Shown: piece after piece, positions 7,426 to 15,471 of the stretch
Numbering within the stretch: position 1 is the first letter of the stretch
How the letters are laid out: the number at the start of each line of letters is the position of its first letter
DNA from: Tunturibacter empetritectus
GTDB taxonomy: Bacteria; Acidobacteriota; Terriglobia; Terriglobales; Acidobacteriaceae
DNA length: 64,000 bases
Assembly (NCBI RefSeq): GCF_040358985.1
Contig: NZ_CP132932.1
Span: 2,356,001-2,420,000, forward strand
Direction of reading: 5' to 3'
Position numbers and translations under genes: made by a program
The notes under the pieces: model-generated
The model's input: only the letters and a program-made list of their open reading frames with translations
Database searches by the model: none
What the model was told of the DNA's origin: nothing

Positions 7426-9585
7426 TCAGGAGATCGACGTTCGTCCTAGACGTAAATTCCAAATTGCTGCCACAAGCCTGTCGATGTCTTCATTAGTGTT
7501 GTACAAGGCCAGCGAGGCACGAACCGTACTCTCCAGCCCGAAGCGACGCAGAATGGGTTGTGCGCAATGATGACCTGAGCGGACAGCGATGCCGTTCTGG
7601 TTGAGGTAATCACCGACTTCCTCGGTGCGGAAGCCATCGAGCACAAACGACAACACACCGGCTTTTTCTTTCGCTGTTCCGATGATATGCAGTCCGGGGA
7701 TACAAGCAAGTTCGCTCGTAGCTTTCACGAGCAGTTCATGCTCATGTTTCGAGATGTTGTACATGCCTACCCTATCTAGGTAGTCGATAGCTGCACTTAG
7801 CCCGACGGCGTCGGCGATGTTTCCGGTGCCTGCCTCGAAACGCTGTGGCGGTTCCTGGTAGGAGGTTTTTTCGAAGGTCACGTCCTGAATCATGTTTCCA
7901 CCACCTTGCCAGGGCGGCATGTATTCGAGAACTTCGGGTTTGCCGTACACCACGCCGATACCGGTCGGACCGAAGACCTTGTGCCCGGAGAATACGAAGA
8001 AGTCGCAGTCCAGCGCTTGCACATCCACACGCATGTGAGAGACCGATTGTGCCCCATCAAGCAGAACGGTCGCGCCATAACGGTGGGCGATCTCAATCAT
8101 CTTTTCTGCAGGCGTGATAACGCCCAGCGCATTTGAAACTTGCGTGATGGAGACGAGGCGTGTCTTTGGTCCAAGCAGCTTTTCGTACTCATCGAGCAGA
8201 ACCTGTCCGCTGTCATCCACGGGTGCGACTCGAAGTTTGGCCCCTTTTTCTGAACAAAGCATCTGCCACGGGACGATATTCGCGTGGTGTTCGAGCCATG
8301 TAATGACGATCTCGTCGTCTTTCTGGATATTGCGCCGCCCCCAGCTCTGAGCGATAAGGTTGATGCCCTCGGTCGCTCCGCGCACAAAGATGATCTCACG
8401 GGTTGAAGATGCGTTGACGAAACGGCGCACCTTCTCGCGGGCGGATTCATAAGCATCTGTTGCTCGGGCCGCAAGCTCGTGTGCAGCACGGTGAACATTG
8501 GAGTTTTCGTGTTCGTAAAAATACTTCAGCCGATCAATGACGCTCTGCGGTTTCTGCGTTGTGGCGGCGTTATCGAGCCACACCAGGGGTCTCCCGTTCA
8601 CTCGTTCGCGAAGAATGGGGAAGTCGCGCTTGATGGCCTCTGCGTCGAAAGGGTAAGAGGAGAGATTCAGATTGCGTGGAACATCCGGCTCTATGCCGGT
8701 CGGCTCGAGGTTGGCAGTGGGCTTGACGAAATACAGATTGCGGTTGCCTTCAAGGAACCCAAATGAGCCGTATCCTGCCAACTCGGTGAGTTCGGGCGAT
8801 CTGCTGAACTCTTGAGGCAGCTCGAGATTGGGCAGCGAAGCGTTCATGAGTAGATCGGTCTCAGGCGCTGCGGGCTCCGGGCCCGGAACCGTTGGAGGGT
8901 ACGAGAAAAGAGGGCGCAACTCTTCAAGAAATGAAAACGCGGGGACCGGAGACGGCTTGCTAAGGCTGGGAGCACTGGGCAGCCCTCTCACTGGAGGTTG
9001 CGATAGCGGGTTCGCTTGTGCGAGAAAAGCGTGGTTGAAATCGGTAGGTAGCGCACTTGCCGAAGCGGTCTGCGGGACGAACGCTGTGATTGGGCTCACC
9101 CTGGGGTTTGGCCCCTCCGGTAGAGTGTTCCGATCGCTGAAAATAGGTCGGGCGTCCTGAAGAAACGAGAATGATGGAACCTCTGCAGCAACATCGGCGA
9201 CCGCGGTTCCAATTACTCCCGGTATGGCCGGAGGCGTTACTTGCGCAGGCGCTGTTACCGGAGAAAAGGAGGCCGGGCCTACGCTCGCAGGGAGACCGGA
9301 GAAGTGCTTATCCGATGGTAGTGATATCTCCGGAGGAGCGGCTGGCGCTGTCGCAGGAACTGGAACTAACGCAGGAAGGCCCGTTGAAACTGCATCGGCA
9401 GGCGGCGGGCTCGATGGCACATCCAGTGAGTCGGGAAGCGCGGTAAAAAAATCATTTGCCATGCGAGCCAGAGCTACAGGGTCCAGCACGCCTCCTGGCA
9501 GCGTTCCAGAGAGGAGATGAGTAGTCGCCGCTCGCGAGTCTGCATCAGGGGCTACGAAAGGTTGGGCCGGATCACTTGTACTCAT
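7426..9585 (-). CDS. Cysteine desulfurase, family 2A encapsulin cargo
   Basis: The PLP-dependent enzyme removes sulfur from cysteine as a persulfide. I chose the ATG at 9585 (MSTSDPAQPF), which overlaps the shell gene stop by 14 bases and gives 719 residues; an upstream start at 9627 also exists. Residues 1 to about 300 are a disordered Pro/Ala-rich extension with a conserved LARMANDFF helix and three FxFL-type motifs. This kind of extension loads SufS-like cargo into family 2A encapsulins. The rest is a full SufS-type catalytic domain: SGHK (PLP lysine, residue 536), DGAQSV and RSGHHCAQP (catalytic Cys 674). The shell gene lies immediately upstream and a rhodanese before it. It likely builds a sulfur store inside a protein shell. 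Known in cyanobacteria and others; here the shell appears frameshifted. Confidence 0.95.
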   Translation of the reverse strand: MSTSDPAQPFVAPDADSRAATTHLLSGTLPGGVLDPVALARMANDFFTALPDSLDVPSSPPPADAVSTGLPALVPVPATAPAAPPEISLPSDKHFSGLPASVGPASFSPVTAPAQVTPPAIPGVIGTAVADVAAEVPSFSFLQDARPIFSDRNTLPEGPNPRVSPITAFVPQTASASALPTDFNHAFLAQANPLSQPPVRGLPSAPSLSKPSPVPAFSFLEELRPLFSYPPTVPGPEPAAPETDLLMNASLPNLELPQEFSRSPELTELAGYGSFGFLEGNRNLYFVKPTANLEPTGIEPDVPRNLNLSSYPFDAEAIKRDFPILRERVNGRPLVWLDNAATTQKPQSVIDRLKYFYEHENSNVHRAAHELAARATDAYESAREKVRRFVNASSTREIIFVRGATEGINLIAQSWGRRNIQKDDEIVITWLEHHANIVPWQMLCSEKGAKLRVAPVDDSGQVLLDEYEKLLGPKTRLVSITQVSNALGVITPAEKMIEIAHRYGATVLLDGAQSVSHMRVDVQALDCDFFVFSGHKVFGPTGIGVVYGKPEVLEYMPPWQGGGNMIQDVTFEKTSYQEPPQRFEAGTGNIADAVGLSAAIDYLDRVGMYNISKHEHELLVKATSELACIPGLHIIGTAKEKAGVLSFVLDGFRTEEVGDYLNQNGIAVRSGHHCAQPILRRFGLESTVRASLALYNTNEDIDRLVAAIWNLRLGRTSIS
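8728..8763 (-). repeat. Cargo motif copy 3 (FGFLEGNRNLYF)
   Basis: Third, more divergent copy, 58 residues after copy 2 and shortly before the catalytic domain. It keeps the F-x-F-L-E core, the arginine and the aromatic end. Confidence 0.6.
8902..8937 (-). repeat. Cargo motif copy 2 (FSFLEELRPLFS)
   Basis: Second copy, 79 residues after the first. Eight of its twelve positions are identical to copy 1. It is followed by YPPTVPG. Confidence 0.7.
9139..9174 (-). repeat. Cargo motif copy 1 (FSFLQDARPIFS)
   Basis: First of three spaced copies of an F-x-F-L-x6-[LIY]-F motif in the disordered cargo extension. It is flanked by PSF and DRNTLPEG. Confidence 0.7.
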
Positions 9586-10491
9586 GGTAGTTTCCGACTT
9601 CGACGTTCTCGAGTGCTGCGATCGCATCGTCGGTCAAAACAGAAGCCGCGCAATAGAGAGAAATCAGATAGGAGGCACGCCCGCGGTTGTCGATTCCTGT
9701 AAAACGCACAGAAAGACCAGGGCTCTGCTCTCCCGTCAGACCAGGCTGAAAGAGACCAATGACGCCTTGCTTACGCTCACCCACGCGGATCAGGAGGATC
9801 TTCGACTTTGGCACCTTCCCAGTAACGTGTATCTTGTCAGTCGGAATCAGAGGAATACCACGCCACGTAAGGAATGGGCTGCCGAAGAGAGTTACACTGG
9901 GCGGTGGAACGCCGCGCCGCGTGCATTCACGGCCGAAGGCTGCAATGGTGCGCGGATGCGCAAGGAAGAAGGACGGTTCTTTCCACACCTTCGTCAACAG
10001 CTCATCCAGATCGTCCGGCGTAGGAGAGCCTTTCCGGGTCGAGATCTTCTGAGAATCGGGCACGTTATTAATCAGCCCATAGTCAGCATTGTTCAGGAGT
10101 TCATTCTCCTGCCGCTCCTTCACGCCTTCAATAGTGACTCGCAACTGCTCACGGACCTGATCGTAAGGATTACTGAAGAGGTCGCCGATACGTGTTTGGA
10201 CGTTAATCAGAGCATTGATGCTGCTCAGACGGTACTCGCGCGGCGCGGTTTCGTATTCAGCATAAGTCTCAGGGATCTCCGACTCATCCACATGGCCGCA
10301 AAGCACTTCGATTGGCTTTTCCTCGACGACGCGGTTCCGACGAAAGATACCAGCCTCCAGCGGCTTCCAGTCCAACAGCCGGACGAGCCATCTTGGCGTA
10401 ACTGCCCATAGATAGGGGCTGTCTTCGTCACATTGGCTAGCTGATAAGCACCTTGTTCGCCGAGAGACACACGAGTCGTTGTTTCCGCCAC
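9572..10491 (-). CDS. Family 2A encapsulin shell protein, apparent single-base frameshift
   Basis: The product matches the SrpI/family 2A encapsulin shell (HK97-like fold). A GTG at 10491, after AAAGGAG, opens a frame giving the typical N-arm (SLGEQGAYQLANVTKTAP). The frame then runs into unrelated sequence. From about 10400 the neighbouring frame carries the expected continuation, TPRWLVRLLDWKPLEAG, and everything to the normal HEYK end at 9572. Recognisable shell segments are YETAPREY, FSNPYDQV, ERQENELL, PTPDDLD, GRECTRRGVPPPSV, GLFQPGLTGEQSPGLSVRF. One extra G in the GGG run (plus strand CCC 10405-10407) would fuse the frames into 306 residues, the family's usual size. A genuine mutation or a base-calling error are both possible. 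The cargo gene overlaps its 3' end. Confidence 0.9.
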
Positions 10492-10622
10492 AGGAGGGCT
10501 CCTTTGTGTAACGCTTACAGATTTCCCAGAAATTCTATCTGAGACAGTGGAGGAAAACGAATCGCATGTGTACCCTGACCAGGCAAATCAAGCTCCGCCT
10601 GTTGCCCTGTCAAGACACGCCT

Positions 10623-10943
10623 CTAATACTTTCGGACTTTGTGATCCACCTTGTCGGACCAGGCGTGGATTCCTCCGCGCAGGTTTGAAACTCTGCTAAA
10701 TCCATGCTGCTGAAGGTATTCGACAGCCTTTACACCGCGCGGCCCCATCTTGCAAACAGCCACGATCTCCTCGCCCATATTTAGCTCGCTCAAACGCTTC
10801 GAAAGCTGGGCCAGAGGAATGAGGTGTCCTCCAATATTGGATATCTCATATTCGTACTCATCACGCACATCTAGTAGGAACACATTTTCGCCCTGGTCGA
10901 GGCGCTGCTTCAGCTCTTCAGCTTGAATCTCCGGAACGCTCAC
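10623..10943 (-). CDS. Rhodanese-like sulfurtransferase
   Basis: The single-domain protein has about 106 residues. The likely start is GTG 10943, eight bases after AAGGAG; an upstream TTG at 10970 lies in the terminator tract. It has the rhodanese signature: LLDVRDEYEYEISNIGGHLIP, and the catalytic loop CKMGPR with its persulfide-bearing Cys, followed by VEYLQQHGF and NLRGGIHAW. Single-domain rhodaneses carry sulfane sulfur between donors and acceptors. The gene lies 131 bases before the encapsulin shell gene on the same strand. A role in moving persulfide to or from the desulfurase compartment is a reasonable inference; rhodaneses are known neighbours of this encapsulin family. Confidence 0.92.
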   Translation of the reverse strand: MSVPEIQAEELKQRLDQGENVFLLDVRDEYEYEISNIGGHLIPLAQLSKRLSELNMGEEIVAVCKMGPRGVKAVEYLQQHGFSRVSNLRGGIHAWSDKVDHKVRKY

Positions 10944-10968
10944 TATGATTTCTCCTTGTTGACGGCCC

Positions 10969-11009
10969 AAAAAACAAAACCCACCTGCCAGCGGTCTCCT
11001 GGCGGTGGG
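10969..11009 (-). terminator. Strong intrinsic terminator between small ORF and rhodanese
   Basis: CCCACC (10980-10985) pairs with GGTGGG (11004-11009), then GCCAG (10987-10991) with CTGGC (10999-11003), around a 7-base loop and one bulged base. Read leftwards the stem is followed by TTTTGTTTTTT. It ends 26 bases before the rhodanese start. It either ends the small-ORF transcript or acts as an attenuator for the sulfur genes. Confidence 0.75.
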
Positions 11010-11030
11010 TGATATTGAGTGCTTGCGAAA

Positions 11031-11147
11031 CTAATCTTGATTTAGCTCTGCAATCGCCTCATGCCAGAAGACACGCGGGTACCGCACATACAGGCGGTAC
11101 AACATCCGGTCATCTGGCCAGCGAAGGTCATAGAGAAAGTCTAGCAT
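11031..11147 (-). CDS. 38-residue small protein of unknown function
   Basis: The frame runs from ATG 11147 to TAG 11031. It is preceded by TGAGGA at a good spacing (8 bases) and followed 22 bases later by a strong terminator hairpin. The product begins MLDFLYDLRWPDDRMLYR and ends HEAIAELNQD. It is rich in aromatic residues and arginine (about 8 aromatic and 5 Arg of 38) and has no Cys, so it does not look like a cysteine-sensing leader peptide. I recognise no family. The clean start signal, stop and terminator argue for a real small gene. It could be an independent small protein or a leader for the rhodanese-encapsulin operon. Confidence 0.55.
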   Translation of the reverse strand: MLDFLYDLRWPDDRMLYRLYVRYPRVFWHEAIAELNQD

Positions 11148-11544
11148 AGTCCAAATCCTCAACGAACGGGAACGCCAATTTCGATTCACACCGTCAAGGC
11201 CTCAGGATCTGGCTCGAACTATTCCTTGTCAGTTGCCGTCGCCACTAGCACAACGTACTTCTTTTAGCATCGCTGCTTCAGGAGGCGTTTTGACGGGAGG
11301 ACCGGGCAAGCACTGTAGATTCACGGACCTCAGCGATGATCGGAGGGATCAATGGCAATAGCTCTTACACGGTCACAGCGTCTCTTGCTTCTGACGGTGT
11401 CACTATCGCTCTCGCCGCGAAGGAAGGCTAAGCGGACACGGACCTGAGCGGGTTCAGGGCTGATAGCTCAATGATCCTTCTCAGTATTGAAAGCCAGTGA
11501 GTCGCGTCGGGAGATCGGATTCCTACATGCTTTAATCTCAAGTT
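11148..11544. other. Intergenic region, little recognisable
   Basis: It separates the leftward small ORF from the rightward sensor kinase and should hold both promoters. A short plus-strand frame at 11336-11431 reads like the tail of a secreted beta-rich protein (NSSYTVTASLASDGVTIALA) but has no clear start signal. It may be a remnant. Confidence 0.4.
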
Positions 11545-14500
11545 ATGGGTCACATCTGGCGATTGCACAAAGACTTTATATCTTTAGGTTTCTGTCGCAA
11601 AAGCGCGACTCTTTGTCTCACCGTTTGTCTCCAGGGTTGCTTCTTCGCCTCGGTCGCCGAGGACGTGCCCAAAAAACCGTTGAAGTACTACGCGCTAAGT
11701 TCATGGAAGACGGATCAAGGTCTGCCACAAAACTTTATTACGGCTATCACTCAAACTTCGGATGGTTTTCTCTGGGTTGGCACTATGAGTGGTCTAGTCC
11801 GATTCGATGGTGTGCGGTTCGTTTCCTTCCCCTCAAGAGGAGGAGAAAACAACTTGCAGGAGCGAGTGACAGGGTTGGTACCGGGTGAAGACGGAAGCCT
11901 CTGGATTGGCACATCGGCAGGCCTGACTCACTACGAACACGGTAGATTCGTTGCAATCGCCAACCAGGCAGGATTAAAGAGATTTTCAGTCGATGATCTT
12001 GTTCCAGATCATGAAGGCGGCCTATGGGTGGCCACTCATAGCCGATTATTCAAAGTAAACAATCACACATTTACTTCGTGCCTCCTACCCGTGGATGGGC
12101 ATGCCGGCGGATTGAAAGCTATTGCTGAGGCTACCGACCGAACTCTTTGGGTTGCAGGGAATGAAGGTGTTTTTGCGGTTCGCGGAGGGAAGATCTCTCG
12201 TCACTATGGAGATGTTGAGGGGCTACCTGCGGCCAACATCTCATTCGTCGACGCCGACGCTCGTGGGAATGTGTATGCCGGAGATGGACATCATCTCTTC
12301 CACCTGGAAGGTGAGCGATTCAGGATCGTTCATGCGCCTGGACGCGACAACTTCGTATCTCTGTTGACGGATCATACCGGGGCCCTGTGGATGGCAAGCG
12401 GTGGCCTTCATGGGATCAGCCGCAATGTGGCAGGAAAAATCGATTCCTTCACGACGGAACAGGGTCTCGTGAGCAACGATGCGCGCATCCTCTTCGAAGA
12501 TCGTTCGGACGATATCTGGATCGGTACGATTGCCGGTTTGCAGCGCCTGCACAATGGCAGGTTTACAACCTACACCGCTGCGGATGGACTGCCTAAGGGC
12601 CAGAACCAATACGACGCTGTCTTTGTAGACAAGGAGCACTCTATCTGGGTCGGATCCCTCGAAGATGGCGTCGGCCGACTTCACGATGGCAGGTTTGAGC
12701 GATTCAGTGTTGGCGAGGGGCTCAAGCGCGGCCAGGTGAGAGGCTTTGCGGACTCCGATGAAGGAATCGTCGTTGCCATATCCGACTATGGTTTATTCCG
12801 ACTGAACGGCAAACGCTTTGTGCCCATCGCCGGCATCCCGCATGGTTACATTACCTCACCGATCAGCGATACGGCTGGCGCTCTTTGGTTCGGTGTGAAC
12901 GGCAATGGAGTGTTTCGGTTGGACCATGGTTCGCTTCGCCACTTCATGAAGGCGGATGGACTTCCCGGAACGCGCATGTCGTCCCTTTTGCTCAATGAAC
13001 AAGGCGCAGTGCTCGTGGCTACCAATGAGGGTGTTGCGGAGTTCCGCGGTGATCGATTCGTAACCATCGCAGATATTCCAGTGATCTCCCTTGGAAGGGA
13101 CGATCAGCGCGGCGGACTATGGTTCGGAACCGATGACGGGTTGGTGTTTTGGAAATCCGGCACGGCGAGACGCATCACGCAGACGCAGGGTCTTCCGGGT
13201 AACTTCGTCCTAGCGGCAACAACAGATGACGCCGATAATCTGTGGATCACGACTGCGAATACGATCGCACAGATAGACCGCAAGCAAGTGGACGCCGTGC
13301 TGACGGGCGCAGAAAACACACTGTGGCCGAAGCGATTTACGCAGGCCGATGGTCTCGGAAGTCGAGATGTCTTGCCGATCGGCCAGGTAGACATGGAGCG
13401 CGCGCACGACGGGCACATCTGGCTGGCGACCGCGAATGGTCTCTCCGTCGCTGACACGCATGCCCCTTCCGCTCCACTTGCTCAGGTGTTTATCGAATCG
13501 ATTGCAATCGACGAAGTACTCCAGCCTACAGCAGATCGGATCATCGTGCCGCCGGGTCGCCATCGACTTACCGTTACCTTCACCTCGCCAGATCTGCACT
13601 CGCCGGAACAGCTACGCTTTCGCTACCGGCTCAATGGCTGGGACAAGGAGTGGCTAGACGCAGCCTCCGCACGCGAAATCTCTTACACGGGACTACCTCC
13701 GGGCGACTATCAACTGCGAGTCGTCGCTGCTAATGAAGAGGGAGTCTGGAGTAACGGAGAGGCTTCGGTGGGTCTGCACATCCGTCCCTTCTTCTATCAG
13801 ACCAAACTCTTCATTACGCTTGCATGTCTAACCTTGCTCGTCATCGTCGTTGAGATCACACGGCGACGAACGAGGTATGTCGCGGAGCAACAACGGCTAA
13901 GATTCCAGGAGCGCGCCGCCGAACGTGAGCGAATCGGATACCAGATTCACGACACCATCATTCAGGATCTCGTCGGCACCGCTCTGCAACTCGAGCTTAT
14001 CGGCATGCAGATACCAGAGAACTCAGAGAAGACAGCGTATCTCCTTGCAGACTTAACTGCACGAATGAGGGAGATGGTAGGTAAGAGCCGCAACATGGTG
14101 TCGAGCCTGCATTCCATGGCCACTCCTCAGTACCATCTTCTTGAAGTGTTGAGGGAAGCTGCCGCCGAGTTTCGTCTCGGGGAGCTACCGGTGTTGAGGC
14201 TTGAAACAAAGGGCAAACAGCCAATTATTGAGCCGCTTGTCCGCGATGAGGTCTATCGCATCTGTCGCGAAGCACTAGCCAATGCCTTTCGCCATTCCAA
14301 TGCTACAAGGATCGATGTGTGTGCTGCGTATACGGACGAGGGGATAGAGATTTCGATCAGCGACGACGGGACTGGAATGGATGAAGAGACCCTCAGGATA
14401 GGCAGGTCGGGACACTTCGGCTTGAGCGGTATGCAGGCGCACGCTCAACGTATTGGGGCAACTGTGCTGATCGAGAGCGAACCCAATCTGGGGACACGCG

Positions 14501-14577
14501 TGCGGCTGCAGGTACCGACGCTCTCGTGCCGCTGGTGGCAGCTTGTCAGAAATATCGTGGCGCCCAGTGTGCGTTGA
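11545..14577 (+). CDS. Propeller/Y_Y_Y sensor histidine kinase (HisKA_3 type)
   Basis: The 1010-residue sensor kinase has, in order: a signal peptide (about residues 1-38); many two-component propeller repeats of the form DGFLWVGT..GLVRFDG (about 60-640), forming two periplasmic beta-propellers; a Y_Y_Y domain (about 660-745); one membrane helix (754-772); a HisKA_3 domain with RIGYQIHDTIIQDLVG (His802); and an ATPase domain with ALANAFRHSNAT and DDGTGMDEE. Kinases of this design in Bacteroidetes bind glycans; in Acidobacteria many are of unknown ligand. The NarL-type regulator starts 20 bases downstream and is the obvious partner. The S53 peptidase beyond may be a target. Confidence 0.95.
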   Translation: MGHIWRLHKDFISLGFCRKSATLCLTVCLQGCFFASVAEDVPKKPLKYYALSSWKTDQGLPQNFITAITQTSDGFLWVGTMSGLVRFDGVRFVSFPSRGGENNLQERVTGLVPGEDGSLWIGTSAGLTHYEHGRFVAIANQAGLKRFSVDDLVPDHEGGLWVATHSRLFKVNNHTFTSCLLPVDGHAGGLKAIAEATDRTLWVAGNEGVFAVRGGKISRHYGDVEGLPAANISFVDADARGNVYAGDGHHLFHLEGERFRIVHAPGRDNFVSLLTDHTGALWMASGGLHGISRNVAGKIDSFTTEQGLVSNDARILFEDRSDDIWIGTIAGLQRLHNGRFTTYTAADGLPKGQNQYDAVFVDKEHSIWVGSLEDGVGRLHDGRFERFSVGEGLKRGQVRGFADSDEGIVVAISDYGLFRLNGKRFVPIAGIPHGYITSPISDTAGALWFGVNGNGVFRLDHGSLRHFMKADGLPGTRMSSLLLNEQGAVLVATNEGVAEFRGDRFVTIADIPVISLGRDDQRGGLWFGTDDGLVFWKSGTARRITQTQGLPGNFVLAATTDDADNLWITTANTIAQIDRKQVDAVLTGAENTLWPKRFTQADGLGSRDVLPIGQVDMERAHDGHIWLATANGLSVADTHAPSAPLAQVFIESIAIDEVLQPTADRIIVPPGRHRLTVTFTSPDLHSPEQLRFRYRLNGWDKEWLDAASAREISYTGLPPGDYQLRVVAANEEGVWSNGEASVGLHIRPFFYQTKLFITLACLTLLVIVVEITRRRTRYVAEQQRLRFQERAAERERIGYQIHDTIIQDLVGTALQLELIGMQIPENSEKTAYLLADLTARMREMVGKSRNMVSSLHSMATPQYHLLEVLREAAAEFRLGELPVLRLETKGKQPIIEPLVRDEVYRICREALANAFRHSNATRIDVCAAYTDEGIEISISDDGTGMDEETLRIGRSGHFGLSGMQAHAQRIGATVLIESEPNLGTRVRLQVPTLSCRWWQLVRNIVAPSVR

Positions 14578-14597
14578 ACCGATGCGAGTTAGGATAA

Positions 14598-15281
14598 GTG
14601 CACACAGTGAGCATTCGACATAATACTTCGGAAGACAACGTACTCGTCCAAGACCGCGTGAAGATTACGCCGCTCCGCATCATGATCGTCGATGACCACC
14701 CTATGGTGCGAGAAGGACTTGCCGGCATTCTCGAGCGGCAGGAGATGGTGATCGTCGGAGTAGCGGCAACCGGACGCCAGGCCATCGAGATGTTCGCTCA
14801 ATATCTGCCCGACATCTTGTTACTCGATCTAAGACTTCCCGATCAGAGCGGTATCAAGGTGATGCGCAAAATCCTGGCCGACCGCCCCGATGCAAAGATC
14901 ATCTTTCTGAGCTCCTCGCAAGGTGATGCGAGCATCTTCGATGCAATCTCCAACGGCGCCTCCGGATACCTGGTAAAGGGAATCGACGGCGCCACGCTCG
15001 GCGAAAGCATCCGCCGAGTATGGGCTGGCGGACGCTGCCTGTCGCCCGAGGCGGCCGAGAGGTTATCACAGCATGTCGCCTCGAAGAAGCTAAGCGAGCG
15101 GGAGATTGAAGTGCTGCAACTTATCTCCAAGGGCAACAGCAATAAGGAGATCGCCCGGCTGCTCTTTGTAACCGAAGACACGATCAAGATGCATGTAAAG
15201 AAGATCCTGGGGAAGCTTCCTGCGAATGACCGGACCCAGGCGGTCGTGATCGCCATTCAGCGCGGTCTGCTGGACGTTTGA
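14598..15281 (+). CDS. NarL/FixJ-type response regulator
   Basis: The product has a receiver domain (IMIVDDHPMVREGL; phosphoacceptor Asp in DILLLDLRLPD; conserved Lys in YLVKGID) followed by a LuxR-type helix-turn-helix (LSEREIEVLQLISKGNSNKE, DTIKMHVKKILGKL). The length given starts at GTG 14598 (227 residues); GTG 14658 (KITPLRIMIV) is an alternative nearer the domain. It follows the kinase gene by 20 bases and should be phosphorylated by it and bind DNA as a dimer. Confidence 0.95.
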   Translation: MHTVSIRHNTSEDNVLVQDRVKITPLRIMIVDDHPMVREGLAGILERQEMVIVGVAATGRQAIEMFAQYLPDILLLDLRLPDQSGIKVMRKILADRPDAKIIFLSSSQGDASIFDAISNGASGYLVKGIDGATLGESIRRVWAGGRCLSPEAAERLSQHVASKKLSEREIEVLQLISKGNSNKEIARLLFVTEDTIKMHVKKILGKLPANDRTQAVVIAIQRGLLDV

Positions 15282-15287
15282 GACTGA

Positions 15288-15314
15288 TACCCGAAAGGGT
15301 AGTTTCAAAACTAC
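15288..15314 (+). promoter_or_regulatory. Two overlapping inverted repeats after the response regulator
   Basis: TACCC-GAAA-GGGTA (15288-15301) is followed at once by GTAGTTT-CA-AAACTAC (15299-15314), sharing GTA. Neither has a U tract. They could be a weak terminator for the regulator gene or an operator for the S53 peptidase gene that starts about 160 bases on. Confidence 0.45.
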
Positions 15315-15471
15315 TCTAGGCAGACGGTTGCATTCCGATGAATTTCGTCTATGCTTTGCGCAAAGCTGTACTTGATTCCCCTCACTTTGTAAATAGCACC
15401 TTCGCTCGCCGGCAGTTTATTGCAGCGGACGCAGCCGAACTCTGTCTGTCCAACGGAATTGGAGATATCGC

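Noticed and set aside
9584..10411. Plus-strand frame covering the encapsulin gene
   Set aside because: Shadow of the shell gene; the shell sequence matches the family on the minus strand.
10395..10415. Programmed -1 ribosomal frameshift to make the encapsulin shell
   Set aside because: TAT GGG CAG TTA is not a slippery heptamer and other family 2A shells are not known to need frameshifting.
11336..11431. Short plus-strand frame ending TIALAAKEG
   Set aside because: No ribosome-binding site and only about 31 codons; at most a remnant.
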